DNA from: a virus
Length of the DNA: 39,827 nt
Strand: one strand, 5' to 3'
Virus record (IMG/VR): IMGVR_UViG_3300022752_000164
Span: 1 to 39,827 of that record
Shown: in pieces, positions 24,140 through 32,935 of the stretch
Layout of the letters: the number at the start of each line of letters is the position of its first letter
Position numbering within the stretch: position 1 is the stretch's first letter
Program-made: the position numbers and the translations under genes
Notes under the pieces: generated by a model
What the model was told of the DNA's origin: nothing
Databases searched by the model: none
What the model saw: only the letters and a program-made list of their open reading frames with translations

Positions 24140-25602
24140 TAGTGATACCTGTCGTAAGCGTCTTTAACTTCTGTACTGACCTCATATGTAATCCCATTAT
24201 CTGTAAGAATCTGTTTTTGTTTACCTGTCAAAGCAGTTTCGCTAGGAATAATAACGTGAGCAACATCTTTTAATCCTATTCCACCGTGAATTTGTGTTTC
24301 AACATAATTAGTAAACAAACCAAGATGACTTTTTACGTTTATTCTGTTGTATTTGACAATAACTGGATAACTGTCGTTATTATTGATATCGAATGGCCTG
24401 CCTCCACCAGCGATATAACTGAAATTATGAATTCTGTCTTTTCTAGGTCGAGAAGTGACTTCGCCAGTGTTGTGTGAATTATCGGATGAGCCTAAAATGC
24501 CTTTAATTTTCCATCCATTAGCCCTCCAGAAATCAGCGTCAGATACAGTACCGTTGGCGTATTCGTTTGCCCAGATAGCACCGCCACCGCTTTGATTGTC
24601 AATACTGTCTCCCCAAGTAATAGTTGAGCGAACTTTGGTTTCAGGTTTCAAAATTATTGATGAATCACCGTAAGGGCTGCCTAGATTACCGATTACTCCA
24701 TAAACTGGCCTGTTTGCAGCAGCAGTGCCTTGAGGAACTCCTATCGCATTTTCAGTGTTAGTGCGTCTGTCAAAATACTCTTGGCCTCCAGCACCTTTGC
24801 CATAAACCTTGCCTACTTCAAACACAGTTTTGTAGTGGTCTTCGTCAATAAAATGCCCTAGTTTGCTTTTATTTAGGCTAACTGATGCGTCAAGTGTTCG
24901 GGCCATGTCTCCTAACTGACCGACAACATCAGATTTGATTTTGTCCATCACTTCACCAACAGATTGGCCACCCTCTAATTTGTATGCTTTAAGTTTAGAC
25001 ATAACGAAATCATTTTCAGATTTGGCGTAAGCGTCATAAGAAGTAGGGTCAGCGTTTCTCCAAATGTCTAAAGCGTCTTTAGATTGCTCGTTTGGGTCTT
25101 TATTGTATTGCCCTCCCCATTTAGCCTCGTTGTCTGTTTTAGCCCTATCCATCCATTCTTGAGGAATTTTAGGGTAATTAGGGTCAGCAATAATTTCTCT
25201 AAATAAAGCATTTCTGTCTTCTCCGCTATAAACAGCCTGCGGAGGTTTGCCAATAGCGTTATACGCTAATTCTTGAGCGACAGCAAACTCGCCTTTACCT
25301 TTAATGTCAAAGCCATATTCAAAATTGGCTGTTGCAAGAATTTGCGATTGAGGGCCGTACATACCATACAAATTGCCATATGAATCTTTTTCATTGCGTC
25401 TAATATCGTAATCACCGTCAGCACTGTAAGCGTTTGGCGTAGGCTGCAATTCGTAAGGTCTGCCCTCTGGCGTGTGAGAGAAAGTAAATTGACCGTGAGC
25501 ATTACGAGGCTGGCCCTCTGCATATTTCTCAACGTTTGACGCAAGAATAGAATCCCATTCTTCTGGGCCTAAAGTCATTCGTAAAGTTTTGTAATCACTC
25601 AT
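24139..25602 (-). CDS. Cargo-motif protein, DUF3626-like domain (copy 1)
   Basis: A 487-residue protein. Motif at 26-40 (KYAEGQPRNAHGQFT). DUF3626-like elements: R-P-V-Y-G-V (298-303), Y-G-D-S-S-I-I-L-K-P, V-R-S-T-I-T-W-G-D-S (324-333) and Y-V-E-T-Q-I-H-G-G (433-441). Compared with the other two copies it has a different middle (50-290) rich in Asp, Asn and Tyr. It shares one base with the ART gene that follows. Function unknown. Confidence 0.7.
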   Translation of the reverse strand: MSDYKTLRMTLGPEEWDSILASNVEKYAEGQPRNAHGQFTFSHTPEGRPYELQPTPNAYSADGDYDIRRNEKDSYGNLYGMYGPQSQILATANFEYGFDIKGKGEFAVAQELAYNAIGKPPQAVYSGEDRNALFREIIADPNYPKIPQEWMDRAKTDNEAKWGGQYNKDPNEQSKDALDIWRNADPTSYDAYAKSENDFVMSKLKAYKLEGGQSVGEVMDKIKSDVVGQLGDMARTLDASVSLNKSKLGHFIDEDHYKTVFEVGKVYGKGAGGQEYFDRRTNTENAIGVPQGTAAANRPVYGVIGNLGSPYGDSSIILKPETKVRSTITWGDSIDNQSGGGAIWANEYANGTVSDADFWRANGWKIKGILGSSDNSHNTGEVTSRPRKDRIHNFSYIAGGGRPFDINNNDSYPVIVKYNRINVKSHLGLFTNYVETQIHGGIGLKDVAHVIIPSETALTGKQKQILTDNGITYEVSTEVKDAYDRYH

Positions 25603-26516
25603 TGGCTAATGTCCGCATCTACTAAAACAGTCCCATCTGCCTCTGTTGTTATACCAGTAATTTTAACATTACTGTTTCTGTTGATTACTACTTCACCCAT
25701 AATGTCGATGGCGTGAATTCCTGCTGGAATATAGTTGCGGAAGATTACAGGAACTGAACCTAGACCGTCTTTAATTCTTTCTTTAACATAAAAGTCTGCT
25801 GTGTCTTTAGTCCAGCCAGTAGATTGAAAGCCTTTATCTTTAAAAGTTAAACCTACGCTAAGACCTTTAACTTGTTCTGGGGTCATAGCAACACCACGCC
25901 AAGTTTCAATAGGTTGTTTAGTTGTGCGAGATTCAACTAATTTAGCCATTTTACCTGCCCTAGAATCGCCTTTACCAGCACGAAGATTAGCGTTCATCGC
26001 TAAAGTTTTGTCGTCGTTTCCAACATACCATTCTCTTTGTGCCCATTGAGCGTCATCAAATCTTTGAGGCAAACCTTGTTCGTAAGCATAAATTCTACGT
26101 CTAGGTGCACCATCGTGAATAGGGTTGCCCTCTGAATCCACAGCAGAAAACATTTCATTGCGAAACTTGCCAAACTCACTTGTTTCACCGTCATAACGTT
26201 CATTCGCAGCATTAATGCCTGCTAATAATCTTTTACTTTCAGGTGTATCGTCAAAATTAATGTTTTTGTTAGCAGGGTCAGAATTAAAAGCCCTGTATGC
26301 CGAATTGTATGCATCTCTCGCAGCCCAATAATCTTCTCTTGCTTTCTTGTCTGCCACGTTAAAAGATTCTTGAAACTTATTCGCAGGAGGCCTCGAATCT
26401 CCGCCACCGTCGCCCTCTGGTGCGAATTGCCCCATACGATTACGTCTTTGGTCTGGCCTAAACTTGACGACATCCTCGACCTCGACAAACGTGTTGTCTG
26501 TGAACCTATCTAGCAT
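25599..26516 (-). CDS. Cargo-motif protein with divergent ADP-ribosyltransferase domain
   Basis: A 305-residue protein with almost no leader: the motif is at 18-32 (KFRPDQRRNRMGQFA), followed by P-E-G-D-G-G. The ART elements are T-W-R-G-V (Arg207), D-K-G-F-Q-S-T (STS position reads QST, 231-233) and I-M-G-E-V-V-I (Glu275, first residue of ExE is Met). Arg and final Glu kept; the rest diverged, as in the protein at 19646-20719. It could be an ART with altered substrate or weak activity. Confidence 0.75.
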   Translation of the reverse strand: MLDRFTDNTFVEVEDVVKFRPDQRRNRMGQFAPEGDGGGDSRPPANKFQESFNVADKKAREDYWAARDAYNSAYRAFNSDPANKNINFDDTPESKRLLAGINAANERYDGETSEFGKFRNEMFSAVDSEGNPIHDGAPRRRIYAYEQGLPQRFDDAQWAQREWYVGNDDKTLAMNANLRAGKGDSRAGKMAKLVESRTTKQPIETWRGVAMTPEQVKGLSVGLTFKDKGFQSTGWTKDTADFYVKERIKDGLGSVPVIFRNYIPAGIHAIDIMGEVVINRNSNVKITGITTEADGTVLVDADISQ

Positions 26517-27462
26517 CTTGACCCACCAAATCTAAAACTAAATTAAGTTTACCGTCGACTTTATCTGCACTTGCTACTCTAAAGGTGCTGTTAAAAGGTA
26601 AAAGAAACTCTGCTTGCAAACCTGCACCTATCGCAGAACCTACACTGCCTTTAGGCACGTTAACAATAGATTTAATTGGCATCGCCTCCCAGAATGGTTT
26701 GGTAGCGAATGGAGAATCTACTATTACGTCAAACCCATAACGTGTAAGTGCTGATGTTGAAAAGAAACCTTTAGTCTGAAAAGTTTTACCCACCAAAGAT
26801 GCAGGGTCTCCATTAGTTAAATCAAAATCTGCAAAAGCACTTTGATATCTTTGAAATTTTAGATTTTCTGTTGTGCGTGGTTGATTGTAAAGATAATCTT
26901 GAACACTTTTAGCGTGTTGTTCGTAAACTTGTTCATCTTCGTATGCCCCTCTAGTTATTCCTTCACGCAGATAAAGATTTATATCAGTACCGTTGCGAAC
27001 GTAATTGTCTACTTCGGCCTTTTCTTCTGCGGTCAAGTTCCCTTTGGAGTGGTTGTTTATTAATTCTGTGAATTCTGAATCTTTGTATCCTGTGCTGGCG
27101 AATTGACCGTGAGCGTTTCTTGGTTGCCCTGCTGCATACTTTAATACTTCTCTGTCAGCAAACTCAATTAAAGCATCTTCTAAACTTGCTTTATCGGCCT
27201 CTGGAGACCATAAAGGCGTTTCCATAACCCAATCATCGTTTACAATATAAAACTCCGCCTGTGCGTAATCTACGCCTTTTGCGGAGGCTTTCACGATTGC
27301 GTGTGAACGTTCTGGCATAGAATCGTAAACAACAGATTTAAGGGTTAACTCAAACAGCATTCCCCCATTGGCGTACCGTGATTTATAGACTTCTTCAACA
27401 CGTTCACCATTACGAGACTTTGATACTGGTTGAGTCTCCCAAACTAAATTAGATACAGGCAA
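26506..27462 (-). CDS. Cargo-motif protein with ADP-ribosyltransferase domain (QAE)
   Basis: A 318-residue protein. Residues 1-100 form a beta-rich N-terminal domain; motif at 108-122 (KYAAGQPRNAHGQFA). The ART domain has F-Q-R-Y-Q (Arg205), T-K-G-F-F-S-T-S (STS 235-237) and L-Q-A-E-F-L-L-P (Gln283-Ala-Glu285). A QxE instead of ExE is seen in C3-type enzymes that modify Asn, so its target residue may differ from the EKE members. It is the first gene of the array, directly after the head protease. Confidence 0.82.
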   Translation of the reverse strand: MPVSNLVWETQPVSKSRNGERVEEVYKSRYANGGMLFELTLKSVVYDSMPERSHAIVKASAKGVDYAQAEFYIVNDDWVMETPLWSPEADKASLEDALIEFADREVLKYAAGQPRNAHGQFASTGYKDSEFTELINNHSKGNLTAEEKAEVDNYVRNGTDINLYLREGITRGAYEDEQVYEQHAKSVQDYLYNQPRTTENLKFQRYQSAFADFDLTNGDPASLVGKTFQTKGFFSTSALTRYGFDVIVDSPFATKPFWEAMPIKSIVNVPKGSVGSAIGAGLQAEFLLPFNSTFRVASADKVDGKLNLVLDLVGQDAR

Positions 27463-27478
27463 AAGTTCCTCCCCTAAA

Positions 27479-28654
27479 TTAGTCTTCTTTATTCATATGC
27501 TTGAAACGTTCAATCTGGGCAAGCCTATCTAACGCCTCTTGTTCAGTATCGTAAGTGCCAAATTCACGTTTACCGTCGTGAGAAGTAACAACATACTTAT
27601 CGCCTCTGCGAATAACAGATTTCTCTAAGGCAATCTCCATACGCTTACTCTTACCGCCAATACTCAAGCCTCGAATAGCACCAGACTTAACCATTTTCCA
27701 AGCCCAAGGTTCCCAAATAATCCCCAAGAATGGAGTATTAGCGGGGAATGAAAGTTTCTGTGGCCCCTCTGGAGTAATAACGTCATACTCGAATGCGAAT
27801 GGAATAGTCGCACCCTCAACCCATCGGCCAGCCCTGATTTCAACGTTATGTTGCAAACGAATATCTCTGTCATCTAAAGCAAGATATTTCCAGAACGCTA
27901 ACTGCACTTCCCTATCGTCAGCCCATTCGTTATGTGCATCCAAAGAATTAGGAACATACCAAGGCGAGAACGTATAGCGAAGTTCCTCGTCAATCGCTTT
28001 AGCGACAGGATTATAGGCAGTAGGCATAACTGTTTCAGTTTCGCCAGTAAGCCCAATAGCATAACGTTTACCAGCGACCTCAACATCAACAGCATCAAAC
28101 CTTAGACGCACTGGTTCTTTAGAATATGCTGGCATTTCTTCATCAGGTTCAAGACACATTAAGTCAATAACAGGTTGCCAACCGTCGATGTCGTAAGCAG
28201 GTAAATCGTGTTGCAAAAGTTTATCTACAAGATGCTGTCTGAAAGCAGTTAATCCAGCCATATTGATTGGCAAGACAACGTGCCTCATACCATCATCACT
28301 CATCTTGACCGTCGGAGATGTCATTCCAGTTAGCGGAGGATACATTGCTGCAACTTCTGCGACAATACCCACCAGTTGTCTATGTTGATTTACCGTGAGG
28401 TCATCCGCTAAACCAAGATTCACTAAACTAACGCATAAATCGGATTCGCCTCTTGGAATCTGGATTTGGTCAATCAAGTCCAAACCTAAGCAAAATTCAA
28501 TGCAAACGTTCTTTGGTTGAGTAATAAGCATTTTTTCAACGTCGAGGTTAACGACAGAAAGGTTTTCGTCAACAGCCCTAGCCACAAACCTAGACAAATC
28601 TTCTAGGCCAGTCTGCACTGCTATTTGAGCCATTTTCTCAATACGTAATTTCAT
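27479..28654 (-). CDS. Head maturation protease, XkdF-like, with degenerate N-terminal domain
   Basis: A 391-residue protein. The C-terminal part (about 225-355) matches XkdF-type phage serine proteases: I-R-L-Q-H-N (catalytic His near 274), a G-x-x-W-E-P-W-A-W segment and I-R-G-L-S-I-G-G (catalytic Ser). Residues 60-200 resemble the 2H phosphoesterase (2'-5' RNA ligase-like) domain often fused to such proteases, but the two HxT motifs read C-V-S-L and V-I-D-L, so the catalytic His residues seem lost. It would cleave scaffold and head proteins, and possibly the array proteins downstream. Confidence 0.8.
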   Translation of the reverse strand: MKLRIEKMAQIAVQTGLEDLSRFVARAVDENLSVVNLDVEKMLITQPKNVCIEFCLGLDLIDQIQIPRGESDLCVSLVNLGLADDLTVNQHRQLVGIVAEVAAMYPPLTGMTSPTVKMSDDGMRHVVLPINMAGLTAFRQHLVDKLLQHDLPAYDIDGWQPVIDLMCLEPDEEMPAYSKEPVRLRFDAVDVEVAGKRYAIGLTGETETVMPTAYNPVAKAIDEELRYTFSPWYVPNSLDAHNEWADDREVQLAFWKYLALDDRDIRLQHNVEIRAGRWVEGATIPFAFEYDVITPEGPQKLSFPANTPFLGIIWEPWAWKMVKSGAIRGLSIGGKSKRMEIALEKSVIRRGDKYVVTSHDGKREFGTYDTEQEALDRLAQIERFKHMNKED

Positions 28655-29551
28655 TTAAGCCTCCTTAGGTGGCAGCAACGCTACAACACATCTGCAATTC
28701 GGGTGTCTTGGAGGAGTCAAGATTTCCCCATACAAGTCAGTAGCACCCCATCCATCAGTGATGCCAATAGTTTTATCTTTTAAGTCTGCACATAAATCAC
28801 ACGCATTAGGTTCTGCATACCAAACTTTTCTTGAGTTAGGTCTAATCAGGCCATTATTGATTCCAGCAATCCAACTATCGTATGTGCCACGCATAGCAGA
28901 CCTTGATGTTTCTGTTCTCGCAATCGTTAAAGCACGTTTACGAATAAGTTTCTGTTCATATTTTGCTGCAAGAGCCTCTGCGTTAGCCTGTGCCTTAGCG
29001 TTAGGTACGCCATCTTTCAACAACCGTCGATATGTTTTCTCGTAAAACTTTGGAACAGCCTTAGCCCAAGCACTATGTAGTGGGAGGCCCTGACGTATTT
29101 GACGTGCAGTTTCATCTACCGTCATTTTCCCAGATACAGCAGACGCAATCTTACTTTGAATACTTCTGCGTAATTCTTCAGTAATCTCAACAACCATTTT
29201 AGATGAAGATTCTCTGGCAAACTTTACAGCATTCTGATTAATGATATTAAACAAAAGGTTAGCGTCAACCCCAAGATTATCTAACTGGTTTATCCCTGTC
29301 TTTTCAGCGTAATTACCCAGAATATCGCCTACCTGCGACATTGCATCTTTAAATCTGCCTAAATCCAGTGCAGCAAGAATCTTATCTATATCGCCAGTGC
29401 TAATACCCTGCATAAAAGCATCAGACATAGACCCATCACGCAAATTGCGTAAAGCATCGTAAATCAATTTTGCGAGCAGGGCCTCTGCACTGCTGAACCC
29501 TTTTGGTTCTTCCCAGTTATCACTCTTGTTGACTCTTGTAAACGTAATCAT
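28655..29551 (-). CDS. MuF-like head morphogenesis protein (SPP1 gp7 family)
   Basis: A 298-residue protein. The C-terminal region shows the family signature: A-R-T-E-T-S-R-S-A-M-R-G, then V-W-Y-A-E-P-N-A-C-D-L-C and P-P-R-H-P-N-C-R-C-V-V. These proteins associate with the portal and the head interior. The N-terminal two-thirds is helical. No toxin domain is fused here, in contrast to many MuF proteins; the phage instead carries separate cargo genes. It abuts the portal gene by one base. Confidence 0.88.
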   Translation of the reverse strand: MITFTRVNKSDNWEEPKGFSSAEALLAKLIYDALRNLRDGSMSDAFMQGISTGDIDKILAALDLGRFKDAMSQVGDILGNYAEKTGINQLDNLGVDANLLFNIINQNAVKFARESSSKMVVEITEELRRSIQSKIASAVSGKMTVDETARQIRQGLPLHSAWAKAVPKFYEKTYRRLLKDGVPNAKAQANAEALAAKYEQKLIRKRALTIARTETSRSAMRGTYDSWIAGINNGLIRPNSRKVWYAEPNACDLCADLKDKTIGITDGWGATDLYGEILTPPRHPNCRCVVALLPPKEA

Positions 29552-30957
29552 TAATCAAAATACTTACGCTTGCTTTTCTTAGTTTCAGTAGGCTTGGCCT
29601 GTGGCTTAGTGGCTTGTTGGGCTGCTGCCAATTGTGCCTGCTGCATAGCCATATTTTGTTCTTGTTTAGCCTCTGCCTGTGCTTTAGCCTCGTCTGAAAT
29701 AGGAGGAATAGAACCTTGCTCTCTAGCCCAGTTTTCAAGGTCAGGGTCATCAGGAGTAAGAATACCTGCATCTGCAAGAGTTTTAAGGTATGTGCCAAGA
29801 ACACTAAGGTCTGCTTGAGCAATCTCACCGTAAGTCAAAGTAGGAGGATTATCTACTTCCATACCGTTAACACGCAAAAGTTTCTCAATAGCCTGTTTGT
29901 TGATTACGTTAGCGATACTCTTTGCGAATGATTCAATAATCATCTGCCAAGATTCAATCTTCATTGAACCTAGAGCAAAAGAACCTACATCTCCCTGTCC
30001 TAGAAGAACAAAGTCTGCGAGCATAGATGTTGCAATCATCTTGTTGTAGCGGTCAATAATCTCGCCAGTGTTAAATGTGCGACTACCTCCAGAGGACAAT
30101 AATTCAAGACTCAAAGTTTTATTACCATTTTCGTCTGTAATATGCGGAATAACTACTCCCTCAGATTCATTGCGTTTAATGCTTTGAACCATATTGCGTA
30201 CAGCAGTTAGCGAGGCCACACCGTTCTCGTCAGCGTTAGCAGCAAACCATTCAACAGGTGCATAAACTACTGGAAGACCAGCAAGGTCTCTTTCAATACC
30301 AACAGCCTCAATTTCTTGAATACGTTTCTTGTAGTACCAAGATGAATAGGCTTTACGCAAAAGAGAAATACCCTCTGGATTGTTTTTGAATTCGCTAGTT
30401 CTAAAGTGGAGGCATTTAGCCATAGGGATATAATGCATACCCGTCGCAATGTCTTGCTGAATATATGCAACTACTTCACCAACTTCGTCAAACTCCCAAC
30501 GCAAGAATGAATCCTGTGAACGAATAGCCCATTTACGCCAACCAATAAGACCGTCATCGTATTTGCTGTTCTTTGTTGGGTCATTACTTCTGCCAGCACG
30601 TTTCTTATACACAATCTCATTTACAGCGAAACCATAAATAAGCATCGACATTACAGATGAAAGAGTAGCGTCCCAAGAAGTTTCCATATCGTCAAAGGCT
30701 TGCTGGATAAATTCGTGGGCTTTCTTTTCTTCTGGAGTAGCGTCTTCTGGTTCATCAATACGCCAATCAAGACGACCAATAACCTCATTAAAGGCTAAAA
30801 GAATACCTCCAATAACTGGGTCATTATCAGACATTTCCCTATAAACTTCTCTGGCTTTAAAGCCTTGTAGTTGAGGAAGAAACTCCTCAATAACATATCC
30901 GCCAGAACGTCTTAGTCCTGTTGCACCAAATTCTCTAAATTCAATCTTCTCGGCCAT
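29551..30957 (-). CDS. Portal protein
   Basis: A 468-residue protein. Early residues show D-N-D-P-V-I-G-G-I-L-L-A-F-N-E-V-I followed by R-L-D-W-R-I, the typical portal opening, then M-L-I-Y-G-F-A-V-N-E-I-V-Y (105-118) and a helical crown part. The last 50 residues are Gln/Ala/Lys-rich, low complexity. The family resembles DUF935 (Mu gp29-like) portals. It sits in the order terminase, portal, MuF, protease. Confidence 0.88.
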   Translation of the reverse strand: MAEKIEFREFGATGLRRSGGYVIEEFLPQLQGFKAREVYREMSDNDPVIGGILLAFNEVIGRLDWRIDEPEDATPEEKKAHEFIQQAFDDMETSWDATLSSVMSMLIYGFAVNEIVYKKRAGRSNDPTKNSKYDDGLIGWRKWAIRSQDSFLRWEFDEVGEVVAYIQQDIATGMHYIPMAKCLHFRTSEFKNNPEGISLLRKAYSSWYYKKRIQEIEAVGIERDLAGLPVVYAPVEWFAANADENGVASLTAVRNMVQSIKRNESEGVVIPHITDENGNKTLSLELLSSGGSRTFNTGEIIDRYNKMIATSMLADFVLLGQGDVGSFALGSMKIESWQMIIESFAKSIANVINKQAIEKLLRVNGMEVDNPPTLTYGEIAQADLSVLGTYLKTLADAGILTPDDPDLENWAREQGSIPPISDEAKAQAEAKQEQNMAMQQAQLAAAQQATKPQAKPTETKKSKRKYFD

Positions 30958-31099
30958 TGTTGCCTTTACCTAGTTCGATAATTATTTTTAATGCTTGTTC
31001 TTCTGTAAAGCCTGCTGCAACAAACGATGTAAATGATTCGTGCATAATAATTGCGAGTTGAGTGAGTGGAGTAATATCGTTGCGAGGCAAATCAGACAT
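30941..31099 (-). CDS. Small protein between terminase and portal
   Basis: A 52-residue protein if it starts at the ATG of MSDLPRNDITPL; a GTG 14 codons upstream is an alternative, and neither has a convincing ribosome site. It is mainly two helices (T-Q-L-A-I-I-M-H-E-S-F and T-E-E-Q-A-L-K-I-I-I-E-L), like the small helical proteins often found in this place. It overlaps the portal start by 17 bases. Function unknown. Confidence 0.65.
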   Translation of the reverse strand: MSDLPRNDITPLTQLAIIMHESFTSFVAAGFTEEQALKIIIELGKGNNGRED

Positions 31100-31179
31100 A
31101 GTTAAAGCATACTTTACTTTAGGGCAGGAGAGAACAGACACTCCGACAATTCTGTTTTAGAAGTTTTATCTCTACTATG

Positions 31180-32823
31180 CTAAATCTTATCCCAATAGTT
31201 TGTTTGAGAAATATTTATTACTTGTGCTGTGTTTTGTTTTGTTGGAGGTTCATAGAACGCCAACAGTAAAGCCTCTGCCCTGTCTGGAGAGTTTGTTCCT
31301 CTACGTTGCATTTCTGCTTTAGATTCAATAACGATTCTTCCAGCAGAATCTGTTAAGTATTTTGGCCCATTTAGTTGTTTTAGTGTTGTGTCGTCCACAT
31401 CCAGAGTCACTTCTGTTTCGTCTTGAATTAGTTCTCTGAAATTCCACCATAGTTCTGAACGTTGATTTTTGAATCGTTCTGTGTCTCTGGCCTTTTCTGC
31501 GACATTCACACCAATCACTTCTGCATTCAATCGCTGGTCTTTTACCCATTGCTTTAATAATCCTGTAACACCCCATCCAATACCAATCGAGTCAATCTTT
31601 ACTCGAACTGGGCGTACGAGATTCCTCCTCTCGTGAAGTTTAACAGCCTGTCTAATGTGTTCAATAGCGATACCCGCTACCTCCACAGGATTCTCGTTTT
31701 TACTGCCAGATGATTTATGCAGGATAGTACCGTGCCATCCATCTTTCTTCGCTATAACGAACTCGTCTCCACCCTCTGCTGCAACGTCAATACCTAAACT
31801 AATAAAACCTGTTTTTGAGGCTTGTTCCTGCCAATCAAGGTCTGGTGAACCGTCGTGAGTCTTTACTGGCAGAGTTTTCTCTAACCATTGCATAGGGATT
31901 GCTTTAGCGATATTGCCAGAGGGAAATCTAGCGTATAGGGCTGCTTGAACATAAGGGTCGTCTTCGCTGTATTGGGCTTTAACTGCTCTAACGAATTCCT
32001 CGGAAGTAAGATGTTTGGCGATAGTGTGAGGTTCAATGCGAGATGGGCAGCGTTTGCACATTCCAACCTTTTCGCCAGTAAAATTTGGTGTCGCTGTGTA
32101 TGGAACAGTAATAACGTTCCATTCAGGAGAGTTAGCGATATCTTCAAACCAAGTATCTGTCTGGTCTGTTGGCGGGTTTCCGCAAACAATAATTCTGTCG
32201 TCTGGCGTAGTCAACAAACCATTCAAGGCCCTACCTAAAGGTTTACTTACACCTCCACCCTCATCAACCATAACCAATACTTTTCCGAGGTTGTGAATAC
32301 CACGTACAGCATCTTCATCTTTATCGGCAGCAGAGAAACCATCCGCTACGAGAGTATTGCCTATCTTCCATTCTGTTGAAACAACTTTTCCCGCTAACTT
32401 ATGCATTTGATGAACTCTGCGAATATACGCCCAAACAATAGTTTTTACTTGGCGGAAGTTGCTGGCCGTCGTAACAATACGAGTCATTCCTACTTCGGAA
32501 GATACTCCTACTGCACAAACAATCATAGACATAATGTCTGATTTGCCAATTCCTGGAGTTGTGACTACTACCGTTCTTTGATTGTCTCTAAGCGAATCAA
32601 GTATTTGTTCCTGCACACTCCAAAGCGTCTCTCCCCATTCTTCTTTAATAATACGTTTAATGTCGCCAGCGTATTTTAGGTATGGGTTGTCTTCTTGTGC
32701 GAGCAGCATTTCATAAACGACATACTGGTCTTCTTTAGGGAGAGTAGAGAGTAATTTGCCTATTTCTGCTTGGCTAAGGCCCTCAAATTGTTCAAGTAGA
32801 TTCATTTTTACGTTTATTGGCAC
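31180..32823 (-). CDS. Terminase large subunit
   Basis: A 547-residue packaging motor. ATPase: Walker A T-P-G-I-G-K-S (89-95), Walker B V-L-V-M-V-D-E (182-188), coupling segment I-I-V-C-G-N-P-P. Nuclease: I-S-L-G-I-D-V-A (Asp346), R-V-K-I-D-S-I-G (Asp411) and a further acidic segment towards the C terminus (S-P-D-R-A-E-A). A GTG start at 32823 gives 547 residues; an ATG six codons later (MNLLEQFEGL) is also possible. It overlaps the end of the small zinc gene. Confidence 0.93.
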   Translation of the reverse strand: MPINVKMNLLEQFEGLSQAEIGKLLSTLPKEDQYVVYEMLLAQEDNPYLKYAGDIKRIIKEEWGETLWSVQEQILDSLRDNQRTVVVTTPGIGKSDIMSMIVCAVGVSSEVGMTRIVTTASNFRQVKTIVWAYIRRVHQMHKLAGKVVSTEWKIGNTLVADGFSAADKDEDAVRGIHNLGKVLVMVDEGGGVSKPLGRALNGLLTTPDDRIIVCGNPPTDQTDTWFEDIANSPEWNVITVPYTATPNFTGEKVGMCKRCPSRIEPHTIAKHLTSEEFVRAVKAQYSEDDPYVQAALYARFPSGNIAKAIPMQWLEKTLPVKTHDGSPDLDWQEQASKTGFISLGIDVAAEGGDEFVIAKKDGWHGTILHKSSGSKNENPVEVAGIAIEHIRQAVKLHERRNLVRPVRVKIDSIGIGWGVTGLLKQWVKDQRLNAEVIGVNVAEKARDTERFKNQRSELWWNFRELIQDETEVTLDVDDTTLKQLNGPKYLTDSAGRIVIESKAEMQRRGTNSPDRAEALLLAFYEPPTKQNTAQVINISQTNYWDKI

Positions 32824-32935
32824 AAGGATAACAAATCTTGCGAATATCTTCCATACATTCTAAAAGTAAAGCATCTACTCCTGAATGAATGAGGTTTTCA
32901 TTAGTTCCGCAATACTTGCAAACATTATTACTCAT
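32792..32935 (-). CDS. Small zinc-finger-like protein, 47 residues
   Basis: An ATG within the overlap ATGAGTAA at the end of the small terminase gene opens a 47-codon frame ending inside the start of the large terminase gene. The protein begins MSNNVCKYCGTNENL and later has I-C-Y-P-C-A-N, giving two CxxC pairs 28 residues apart, a usual treble-clef or ribbon spacing. Otherwise this would be a roughly 100-base gap in a gene-dense operon. It may help the terminase or bind DNA. Confidence 0.65.
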   Translation of the reverse strand: MSNNVCKYCGTNENLIHSGVDALLLECMEDIRKICYPCANKRKNEST

